Assembly (NCBI RefSeq): GCF_000687935.1
Contig: NZ_JHZZ01000001.1
Span: 496,001 to 560,000 of the forward strand
DNA length: 64,000 nucleotides
From: Polaribacter sp. Hel_I_88
Lineage (GTDB): Bacteria; Bacteroidota; Bacteroidia; Flavobacteriales; Flavobacteriaceae
Direction of reading: 5' to 3'
Part shown: piece after piece, positions 16,131 to 24,600 of the stretch
Numbering within the stretch: position 1 is the first letter of the stretch
Layout: each line of letters begins with the position of its first letter
Notes under the pieces: model-generated
The model's database searches: none
Told to the model about the DNA's origin: nothing
What the model saw: the letters and a program-made list of their open reading frames with translations, nothing else
Program-made: the position numbers and the translations under genes

Positions 16131-17480
16131 ATGGAAATATTAATAAAAGCATCACAATTTATTTTAAGCTTATCATTACTAATTGTTTTGCACGAAATGG
16201 GGCACTTTATCCCTGCAAAATTGTTTAAAACCAAAGTAGAAAAATTCTATTTATTTTTTGATTATAAATTTTCGATTTTTAAGAAAAAAATTGGAGAAAC
16301 CGTGTATGGAATTGGTTGGATTCCTTTAGGTGGCTACGTAAAAATAGCAGGAATGATTGATGAAAGCATGGACAAAGAACAAATGGCTTTGCCTCCTAAA
16401 CCTTGGGAATTTAGATCTAAACCAGCTTGGCAACGTTTAATAATAATGTTGGGTGGTGTTTTTGTAAATTTTGTTTTAGGAATTTTCATTTACATTATGT
16501 TGATGTGGTCTTATGGAGAAGAATATTTACCAAACGAAAACTTAACAGATGGTATTTGGGTGCAAGATTCTTTAGCGATGGATTTAGGCCTAAAAACTGG
16601 TGATAAAATTTTAACTGTTGATGGAGAAAGAATTAGAAAATTCAGCCAAATTACGTTAGAATTCATCAATGGAGAAAAATTTAGTTATGAAAGAAATGGA
16701 GAAGTTTTTGAGAAAAAATTACCTGTAGATTTCATCTCAAAATTAATAGATAGAAAGAAAAATGACGATGGCCCAATAGTTTCTGTGCGATATCCTTTTA
16801 TGATTGGAAACATTCCTAAAGAATCTCATAATATTGATTCTCAACTTAAAGTAAAAGACTTAATCGTAGAAGTAAATGGTGCAAAAGCTGTTTATTATGA
16901 TGAAATTGAAGATCGATTTTTAGAAAATAAAGGAAATAATATTACAATTTCTGTTAAAAGAGATAATGAAATTATTAACATTCCTGTAAAAATATCTGAT
17001 GAAGGAAAACTTGGTGTAAATCCTGCTAATTTAAAATTAAGTGAAATTGGCAAATTAGGCTATTATGATTTGGCAAATTATCAATATACTTTTTCCGAGG
17101 CAATTCCTGCTGGTTGGAACAAATCTTGGAAAACGCTAACAGATTACGTAAAGCAATTGAAAAAAATATTTAACCCAAGCACAGGTGCTTATAAAGGTTT
17201 AGGTGGTTTTTATTCAATAGGTAAAATTTTCCCTTCCACTTGGAGCTGGGAAGCTTTTTGGAACATTACAGCCTTTTTATCAATCATGTTAGGGTTTATG
17301 AATCTTTTACCAATTCCTGCTTTAGATGGTGGACATGTAGTTTTTACACTTTGGGAAATGATTACAGGTAAAAAACCTGGAGATAAATTTTTAGAATATG
17401 CACAAGTTGTTGGTTTCATTTTACTAATAACCTTATTACTTTTCGCAAACGGAAACGATTTATACAGAGCTTTCTTTTAA
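16131..17480 (+). CDS. rseP: RIP metalloprotease RseP (site-2 protease)
   Basis: A 449-residue intramembrane zinc protease. HExxH is visible as HEMGH (residues 21-25) in the first membrane helix, followed by GIGWIPLGGYVKIAGM, two PDZ-like regions (about 150-290), and the C-terminal third zinc ligand in NLLPIPALDGGHVVF. The family cleaves membrane-embedded anti-sigma factors and signal-peptide remnants. Length and domain order are normal. The gene is intact; an insertion sequence begins 23 bp after its stop codon. Confidence 0.95.
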   Translation: MEILIKASQFILSLSLLIVLHEMGHFIPAKLFKTKVEKFYLFFDYKFSIFKKKIGETVYGIGWIPLGGYVKIAGMIDESMDKEQMALPPKPWEFRSKPAWQRLIIMLGGVFVNFVLGIFIYIMLMWSYGEEYLPNENLTDGIWVQDSLAMDLGLKTGDKILTVDGERIRKFSQITLEFINGEKFSYERNGEVFEKKLPVDFISKLIDRKKNDDGPIVSVRYPFMIGNIPKESHNIDSQLKVKDLIVEVNGAKAVYYDEIEDRFLENKGNNITISVKRDNEIINIPVKISDEGKLGVNPANLKLSEIGKLGYYDLANYQYTFSEAIPAGWNKSWKTLTDYVKQLKKIFNPSTGAYKGLGGFYSIGKIFPSTWSWEAFWNITAFLSIMLGFMNLLPIPALDGGHVVFTLWEMITGKKPGDKFLEYAQVVGFILLITLLLFANGNDLYRAFF

Positions 17481-17503
17481 TTAAGAAAAATAAATAAGCT
17501 AAA

Positions 17504-19216
17504 GAGGTCGTCTAAAAAGCATTTTTTAGGCGATTTTTTATTTTGTTAATTTTTTCTTGCGATTTTTTAAGAATGATTTAAAAAATACTCAGATTTAAAA
17601 AAAGTATAGTTTTTCTAAATAGTTAAACTGTACTTTTTTAAGTTATGTGCCATTGCAATTAGCCCTATTTCAACATTTACTTTACGTGTTCCTCTTAGCA
17701 TAAATCGTTTAAAGTTCATGTTTTGTTTGATATTTCCAAAAACAGCTTCTACATCCCAACAGCGTTGTTTTCGCTTTGCAATGCCTTGTTCAGAGTTGAG
17801 TAATATTTTAGCTTTTGATTTTAATCGTATTAAATTATAATTCCTTTCTATAACTCGATTTGTTTTTGATTTATGACATAGTGTTCTTAAAGGGCAACCT
17901 TTACAGTTTTGTGCTTGGTATCTGTGTATTTCTTGGATAAATCCGTTCTTAGTATTTCTTTTATAAGTATCTATAAGTTTCATTTCTTGTCCTATAGGAC
18001 AGTAATAAAGATCTTTCTCTCTATTATAATGTAATTCATTAGGATGGAAAGGATTTGTTTTTCCTCTTTTTTTATCTAATTGCTCTTTATGGAAGTAATT
18101 GTATTTTACAAAAGCGGTAATTTCTTTATCTTCTAAATCTGTATAATTTTCTTCACTTCCATAGCCTGCATCTGCTGTGAGCGTCTCTGGAGTTTGGTCA
18201 TAATTTTCGATATGATTGTTAAGGTGTTCTTTTAAAGTAGTGGTGTCTGCTGTGGTTTGTGCTAAAGTGTAATTGGTAAGGTATTGATTGTTGGTAGAGG
18301 CTTGTATATTATAGGCAGGTTTGAGTTGTCCATTTTGCATATGATCATCTTTCATTCGCATAAAAGTAGCGTCATTATCAGTTTTACTATAACTATTTCT
18401 ACCCTGTAAAATAGCTTCTTGTTTTTCATATTTCGCTAAATTAGCTGGCCAGTTTTTCTTGGCATAATTCAGCTTCTGCTTTACTTTTTTATCAATTACT
18501 TTGCCTTGTAAAACTTCATTTATTTTATCAATTGTAGCTTCAACTTGCTCCGCATTTATCTGCTCAAAATCTGGTGTATTGGGTATATGTTGTTCCTCTT
18601 TGTAAACCTTCTCTACATAAGACCAAAGCTCTTTCAACTGTTTTTCAATGCGAGTTTTACTGGTTTTAATAGATTTACCCCAAACAAAAGTATAGCGATT
18701 TGCATTGGCTTCTATTTTAGTACCATCTACAAAAATATCTTTTAAACTGATAACTCCTTGCTCAACAAGCAGTAAAACTACTTGATGGAATATGGGCTTG
18801 AAATGTTCTTGAAGTCTTTTACCTCTAAAATCATTAATTGTGTTATGATCAGGTTTGTTTTGTCCACTTAACCACATAAAATGGATGTTCTCTGATAAAG
18901 CTTGTTCTATTTTTCTTGAAGAATATAAATTACGTAAATAAGCATAAATTAATATTTTTAGCAACATTCTTGGGTGATAGCTTGAGGTGCCTCCACCTTT
19001 ATAACTCTCTTCTAATTTACTAATATCTACATGGTCTATAATCGTATTAACAATACGAACTGGATGATTCTTTGGAACTAAATCATCATAACTGGGAGGT
19101 AAAAGACTCAACTGATCTTGAGTGTAAGTCTTAAAAACAACTTTTCTGCTCATTCTTAAAAATACGAAATTCTTTAAAAATTTGCAAAAAAAAAGACTGC
19201 CTTTTCAGACAGCCTC
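17504..19216 (-). mobile_element. IS1182-type insertion sequence, copy 1 (1713 bp)
   Basis: Bounded by imperfect terminal inverted repeats: left GAGGTCGTCTAAAAAG, right (reverse complement) GAGGCTGTCTGAAAAG, 13 of 16 matching. It contains one transposase gene on the minus strand and is apparently identical over its whole length to 49290-51002, including non-coding ends. Just inside the left end, a hairpin (CGTCTAAAAA / TTTTTAGGCG) followed by a T-run would stop outside transcription entering from the rseP side. No clear target-site duplication is visible because both ends are flanked by A/T runs. It lies between the stop codons of two convergent genes and breaks neither. Confidence 0.93.
17615..19153 (-). 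CDS. IS1182-family transposase, copy 1
   Basis: A 512-residue DDE transposase. N-terminal DUF772-like domain (PVRIVNTIIDHVDIS through SYHPRMLLKILIYAYL), catalytic Asp143 in FVDGTKIEAN, second Asp328 in TADAGYGSEEN, and Glu469 in CWDVEAVFGN; a small cysteine cluster (C417, C420, C426) lies before the last catalytic residue. The frame is intact, so the element is probably active or recently active. Identical at protein level to the copy at 49401-50939. Confidence 0.95.
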   Translation of the reverse strand: MSRKVVFKTYTQDQLSLLPPSYDDLVPKNHPVRIVNTIIDHVDISKLEESYKGGGTSSYHPRMLLKILIYAYLRNLYSSRKIEQALSENIHFMWLSGQNKPDHNTINDFRGKRLQEHFKPIFHQVVLLLVEQGVISLKDIFVDGTKIEANANRYTFVWGKSIKTSKTRIEKQLKELWSYVEKVYKEEQHIPNTPDFEQINAEQVEATIDKINEVLQGKVIDKKVKQKLNYAKKNWPANLAKYEKQEAILQGRNSYSKTDNDATFMRMKDDHMQNGQLKPAYNIQASTNNQYLTNYTLAQTTADTTTLKEHLNNHIENYDQTPETLTADAGYGSEENYTDLEDKEITAFVKYNYFHKEQLDKKRGKTNPFHPNELHYNREKDLYYCPIGQEMKLIDTYKRNTKNGFIQEIHRYQAQNCKGCPLRTLCHKSKTNRVIERNYNLIRLKSKAKILLNSEQGIAKRKQRCWDVEAVFGNIKQNMNFKRFMLRGTRKVNVEIGLIAMAHNLKKYSLTI

Positions 19217-19222
19217 TTTTTG

Positions 19223-19378
19223 TTAAACTCTTAAAGAAAGATTGACAAAAGGAAACCAAGTGTATTGTGCGTTGCATTTATCACAACTATAAGATCTACA
19301 ACCTGGAATTATTTTAACAACACCTTTTCTTTTTAACCTATGCCTAGACACAGATTTGCATTTTGGGCAAGCTTTCAT
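19223..19378 (-). CDS. Small zinc-ribbon protein (51 aa)
   Basis: A short gene beginning MKACPKCKSVSRHR and ending NLSLRV. Two CxxC knuckles (CPKC near the N-terminus, CDKC near residues 32-35) plus an extra Cys (PGCRSYSC) suggest a zinc ribbon; the middle is basic (RHRLKRKGVVK), so nucleic acid binding is possible. The stop codon is 6 bp from the right end of the insertion sequence, so the IS landed just beyond this gene. I do not recognise the family; the Cys spacing and clean start/stop support a real gene. Confidence 0.65.
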   Translation of the reverse strand: MKACPKCKSVSRHRLKRKGVVKIIPGCRSYSCDKCNAQYTWFPFVNLSLRV

Positions 19379-19463
19379 AGTAATTAGTTTTAGTTTGGTA
19401 TTCGCAAGATACTAAATATCAACAAACTAAAATTAATAAAATATAAAATTGTTTCTAGAATAT

Positions 19464-20315
19464 TTATTTTGTTCTCAAAATTGCTTGCTCATTTTTCCAA
19501 TCAATCCACTTTTGCCCTTTCAATCTTCTCATCAAATTATCATAATTTCTCATAATTAAAACATTGTAAAGTGCTTTACCCAAATTTTTTGGGTTTCTAG
19601 CAATAGCTCTTAAACTCATAGAAAAGCCAGGTGTATTATATTTCATGTAATGCCAATAACCTTCTGGCATATATAGAACTTGCCCATGCTCTAAAGATGT
19701 TTTATATCCTTTTGCCTTTTTTAAGGCTGGCCATTTCTCAAAATCAGGATTAGAAAAATCAATATCTTCTCTTGTAATTAAAGCATGTGGAACTTTATAT
19801 AAATGCTTATTTTGTTGTTGATCAAACAAAATAATTTCCTTTTTACCTTCAAAATGAAAATGAAAAATATTTGCCAAATCAATATCATAATGCATAAAAG
19901 TGTAGGAATCTGTACCCCCAAAAAATAACATTGGCAAACCTTTCATTAAACGCAAACCAAAATCTGGATATTTAAAATCTTTCTGTAAAACAGGCACTTC
20001 TTTGAGTACATTCCAAAGAAAAATTCTAAATTTTGTAGGTTCACGTTTCAGCAAATCTACATAATCTGCCATTTTCATTGTTCCATGAGGCTCATTAAAA
20101 CCATCTTTAAAATCTACAGGTCTGTCATCATACAAAGGCACAGTTTTATCTCCAGCAACCTCTTTTATATAGGTTAAATTCCATTTTGAAAACGCAGGCC
20201 AATCTTCTATAAAACGTTCAATAACTACTGGTTTTTGAGGCTTAAAATAGTTTTTTATAAAATCTTGCTTTGTGATTGTTTCTACTCTATCTATTTGAGA
20301 TAAATTTAAACTCAT
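19464..20315 (-). CDS. Cupin-like (JmjC/FIH-type) domain protein
   Basis: A 283-residue protein of the cupin_8 class, Fe(II)/2-oxoglutarate-dependent oxygenases related to factor-inhibiting HIF. Metal triad visible as HxD in FMHYDIDLANIFHFHF (His142, Asp144) and a distal His222 in PEGYWHYMKYN; KPVVIERFIEDWPAFSKW is the usual N-terminal element. Family members hydroxylate proteins or tRNA bases, but the substrate of this one is unknown. It is a single leftward gene with no clear partner. Confidence 0.88.
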   Translation of the reverse strand: MSLNLSQIDRVETITKQDFIKNYFKPQKPVVIERFIEDWPAFSKWNLTYIKEVAGDKTVPLYDDRPVDFKDGFNEPHGTMKMADYVDLLKREPTKFRIFLWNVLKEVPVLQKDFKYPDFGLRLMKGLPMLFFGGTDSYTFMHYDIDLANIFHFHFEGKKEIILFDQQQNKHLYKVPHALITREDIDFSNPDFEKWPALKKAKGYKTSLEHGQVLYMPEGYWHYMKYNTPGFSMSLRAIARNPKNLGKALYNVLIMRNYDNLMRRLKGQKWIDWKNEQAILRTK

Positions 20316-20440
20316 ACTTTTAAATTTTAGGAGATCAAAATTAATAAAACACTTAAATATGAGTTGTTAATATAAATAAAAATTAATTATTATCTTTTTT
20401 GAATTATATAACAACTGAAAATTTAAAATTCCTACAAACA

Positions 20441-20471
20441 AAAATCACCAACTTTTTAGGTTGATGATTTT
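20441..20471. terminator. Intrinsic terminator downstream of bioB
   Basis: A 12-bp stem with one mismatch (20441-20452 with 20460-20471) around a T-rich loop; read on the minus strand the stem ends in a T-run. It sits ~50 bp after the bioB stop. Confidence 0.75.
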
Positions 20472-20522
20472 ATAATATTTGTAAATTACAAATAGAAAAA
20501 ACTAGCGATTTATATTACATCG

Positions 20523-21620
20523 TTAAACTTTCATCGTTTTTCCTTCTTGTTTCTTTACTTCGTTTCTTTCAATTTTATGTGCTGGTCTTGTCCACTTTGG
20601 TTTTTCTCCTAAAGCTTCAAATTGAGATTCTGATGCTTCTACAGTTTGTGGTTGTACTTTTTTAGTAAAAGGTTTCTGCGGATTTAAGCCCAACAATTTA
20701 AACATTTTCATATCCTCATTTACATCAGGATTTGGCGTTGTTAGTAATTTATCGCCTGCAAAAATAGAATTTGCTCCAGCAAAAAAACACATTGCCTGCC
20801 CTTCTCTACTCATTTGAGTTCTTCCAGCAGATAATCGCACTTGCGTTTCTGGCAATACAATTCTAGTTGTTGCAACCATTCTAATCATATCCCAAATTTC
20901 AACTGGTTTTTCGTCTTCTAAAGGAGTTCCTTCAACAGCAACTAAAGCATTGATTGGTGTAGATTCTGGTTGTGGATTTAACGTTGATAAAGCCACTAAC
21001 ATTCCTGCTCTGTCTTCTGCTTTTTCTCCCATTCCAATAATTCCTCCAGAACAAACTGTTACATTTGTTTTACGAACGTTATCAATAGTATCTAACCTGT
21101 CTTGATATCCTCTTGTAGAAATTACTTCTTTATAATATTCTTCTGATGAATCTAAGTTATGATTATAGGCATACAAACCAGCTTCTGCCAATCTTTGTGC
21201 TTGATTTTCTGTAACCATTCCTAAAGTACAACAAACTTCCATATCCAATTTATTAATGGTTCTTACCATATCTAAAACTTGATCAAATTCTGGTCCGTCT
21301 TTTACGTTTCTCCAAGCTGCACCCATACAAACACGAGAACTTCCAGATTCTCTAGCTCTTAATGCTTGTGCTTTTACTTGATTTACGGTCATTAAATCAT
21401 TACCTTCAACATTGGTATGGTATCTTGCAGCTTGTGGACAGTACCCACAATCTTCTGAACATCCTCCAGTTTTTATAGACAATAATGTAGAAACTTGCAC
21501 CACATTTGGGTCGTGTTGTTTTCTGTGAATGGTTGCTGCATCATACAACAACTCCATTAAAGGTCTATTATATATTTCTAAAACTTCTTCTTTCGTCCAA
21601 TTATGTCTTACTTCGCTCAT
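20523..21620 (-). CDS. bioB: Biotin synthase BioB
   Basis: A 365-residue radical-SAM enzyme that inserts sulfur into dethiobiotin. The [4Fe-4S] motif is GGCSEDCGYCPQ (Cys54, 58, 61 with this start), followed by the family blocks CMGAAWRNVKDG, YNHNLDSSEEYY, GGIIGMGE and RLSAGRTQMS. Start chosen at ATG 21620 (MSEVRHNWTKEEV): the frame is open to 21653, but a TAnnTTTG promoter element at 21650-21643 lies inside that extension. The C-terminal extension after ~residue 320 (rich in K, E, P) is common in Bacteroidota. The other bio genes are 15 kb away at 36306-39846. Confidence 0.97.
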   Translation of the reverse strand: MSEVRHNWTKEEVLEIYNRPLMELLYDAATIHRKQHDPNVVQVSTLLSIKTGGCSEDCGYCPQAARYHTNVEGNDLMTVNQVKAQALRARESGSSRVCMGAAWRNVKDGPEFDQVLDMVRTINKLDMEVCCTLGMVTENQAQRLAEAGLYAYNHNLDSSEEYYKEVISTRGYQDRLDTIDNVRKTNVTVCSGGIIGMGEKAEDRAGMLVALSTLNPQPESTPINALVAVEGTPLEDEKPVEIWDMIRMVATTRIVLPETQVRLSAGRTQMSREGQAMCFFAGANSIFAGDKLLTTPNPDVNEDMKMFKLLGLNPQKPFTKKVQPQTVEASESQFEALGEKPKWTRPAHKIERNEVKKQEGKTMKV

Positions 21621-21642
21621 AAATCTTATTTCATTGAAAGCC

Positions 21643-21650
21643 CAAAAATA
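21643..21650 (-). promoter_or_regulatory. Candidate -7 element of the bioB promoter
   Basis: Minus strand 21650-21643 reads TATTTTTG (TAnnTTTG), 22 bp before the bioB ATG and directly after the stop of the AAA+ ATPase gene, suggesting bioB is transcribed independently of the upstream operon. Confidence 0.6.
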
Positions 21651-21661
21651 CATTATTTCGT

Positions 21662-24600
21662 CTATTTCTCTAATCCTTTTTTCAAAACTTCTTGAATTCC
21701 AATTAAATTATCACTGAATTGCATCATTTGCGCCAAAACTTGCGTCATTTCATTGGCGTTTCCAAAACCTTTTAATTTGTTGTTTTTCACAAACGTAGTT
21801 TTAATAGATTCCCATCGTTGTTTTTCATCTGCAGTTAACAAACCACCCAATTCTTTATACTTTAATAAATTAGATTCTGCTGCACTTGTTAAGGTTTGCG
21901 ATTCGTTTTCATAATGAGATAACAATAAAACTTCCAACTCTTTGTTATTCATAATCGGAACAATTTTAGCAACTAACTTATTCATATCTCTGTAAGATCC
22001 TTGTAATTTAAACGCTGGTTCTGTTCTGTTTTGCTCATCCATTGCAGCAGATTTTATATAGGCTGCATTTACTTCCATTACTCGATCTCTAATAATCATT
22101 ACTTTTTCTAAAACCGATACATAGTCATTCAGTTCCTGTTTGGTGTAATTTCCTTTGAGTTCAACTCCTTCTCTATTTCCAGTTTCCACAATTTTTACCA
22201 ATTGATACATATCATCAAAATGTGTGTTGGAAATTTGTGCTAAAATAGGGTTTGATGTCATCGAGTTTTCAATCAAACTCATTTTAAATAAAGATGCTGT
22301 ATCTCCAATAATATCTCCCAAATTGTAAATATCGGCTCTGTTAGCTAACATATCTGGAATTTGAAATTTATCACCACTTTCTGTATACGGATTTCCAGCC
22401 ATAATTACACAGAACTTTTTATCTCTAAAATCGTAAGTTTTTGGTTGACCATTATAAACCCCTTCAATTTTACGAGTTCCATCTGCCAACGAAATAAATT
22501 TCTGTAAAAACTCTGGATTACAATGTTGAATATCATCTAAATACAACATTACATTATTTCCCATTTCAAAAGCTAAATTTAACTTTTTTAATTCTTCACG
22601 AGCTGCAATATTTGTAGCAGACATTGGATCTACAGATGTAATTTCGTGCCCAATTGCTGGTCCATTTATTTTCATAAAAATAAAACCCAATCTGTTTGCC
22701 AAATATTCCATTAAGGTTGTTTTTCCATAACCTGGAGGCGAAACCAACAACAACATTCCCATTCTGTCAGTACGTTTGTTGCTACCAACACTTCCTAATT
22801 GTTTCGATAAATTATCTCCAAACAAAGGCAAATACACTTGATCAATTAACTGATTTCTTACAAAAGAAGTTAACACTCGTGGTAAAAATTCTTCTAATTT
22901 TAAATCTTCTTTTAATTCTTCTGTAATGTTGTGTTTTTCTTTTTTATATTGATGAAAACCAGGAATTTCAACCGTAGAAAAATGTGTTAATGTTGCTACA
23001 AATTGATGATAATCAAATAAAAGTTCCTGATTTTTTATAGACGAATGGCTACCAGATAAATCTTTGATAATTTCTTCTGCTTCAATATTTACAATGTTTT
23101 GTGAAGATTTATCTTCATATAAAAACAAGCAAACAATTTCATAAATATAATCTGAATATTTTTTATGTTCCGATTTTACAAAAGATGAAACCCATTCTGT
23201 TGCAATATCAATTTTGTAAGCTTCATTTTTAAGCAACTGTATTTCAGTTCTTAAATTATTTGCGTTCTTTTTTTCATTTAAAACTTTTGTAAATTCTTCA
23301 AATAAGGTAATTGCTTTCTGACTTACAGAGAAAGAAGTTTCATCACTTAATTCATCAAATAAATAGTTGGCAATTTCAAACTGACTCGTTTCTTGGTATT
23401 CCTTAATATTAACTAAAATCGCTACAAATGTTTTATGAATCGATTTTCCTAAGTCTGTAATTAACTGAAAATGACTTTCGCTTTTTGGAAATACTTTTAA
23501 AACTGCTGCAGACGCTTTTATTTTATCACTATAATAGGTTCTTTTTTCTTCTGATAAACAATGCCAAAATAATTGTGCAAATGCTCTAATTTTTGGAGCA
23601 TATTTTAACAATCCTAAAGACGTTTCTTTGACTATAAATGTCTTTAAAATTTTAAACGCATCTAAATCGTGCACACCTTTTGTGTAGCCTTCTGTATAAC
23701 TTTTGGATGCAACATTTTTTACCAAATCCAACAACGCTTCGTCTGTTAAATTATTTAAATCCTCAATTGAATGCTCTTGTGTTATTCTGTATGCTAAATA
23801 AGACGCTCTGTAGGCATTTTCATTCTCGGAAACAAAAGCTTGATTCCAGTATTTTTCTGATTTTAGTAAGATTTCGTTTTCTATTTCTTGGTAGAAATCG
23901 GTTCCTGTTAAATGGTAAAAAAGCGACTTGTTTTTATAAACAATTGTTAAATCTAACACCTGTTTGTTAACGCCAAATTTATGCTTTCCAAACTTGATGA
24001 CATTTTCGCCATCTTCGTATAAATCTTGCTTGTCTTTTAGTTTCCTTGTAGCATCTTCCTTGGCAGTTTTTAAGCCAGTTTCAATCATTTCTGCTTTTCC
24101 ACCATCTTGTAAATCATACAATTGTGTAATGATGTCTCGCAGTTTATTAATCATTAAATCGGATGCGAAATAACCATTAATTTCATTCTGAAATTTAAAG
24201 CTTTCTGCTTTTTTTACAACACCATTTAAGATTCGTTTTGCAGCCGTTTCTAGAGAAATTGCTTTCTTATTTCTGGCTTCAATAATACTGCTTTTTCGTG
24301 CCTGGAAAGCATTGTAAACCTCTTCTCTTTTTTCTAAAATATCAGCAATAAACTCATCATAATCTGCAAATCTACCTTCCAAATCTTCTAACTGAATCGC
24401 TACTTTGTTGAGCAGTTCATCTGTTTTTTCTGGAGTGGTTGCAATGTCTAAATAATTGACAATACTTTGATCGATCAACTTTATTTTAGAAGAAAAATCG
24501 GCACTTGCTTCAGCAGAACTTAAGCTCTTTATTTTATTCTTAATTGCTGCTTTTAATTGGTTGATTGTAGAGAAAATCAAAGAAATCGAATCAATAATTT

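Noticed and set aside
20316..20522. Biotin- or other riboswitch near bioB
   Set aside because: The region holds only AT-rich sequence and the bioB terminator, and lies downstream of bioB; no leader of sufficient length precedes bioB.
23680..24173. Open frames of 60-115 codons on the strand opposite the giant ATPase, PspA-like and other genes
   Set aside because: They lie wholly inside genes with clear domains, have no conserved motifs, and come from the AT-rich codon pattern of the opposite strand.
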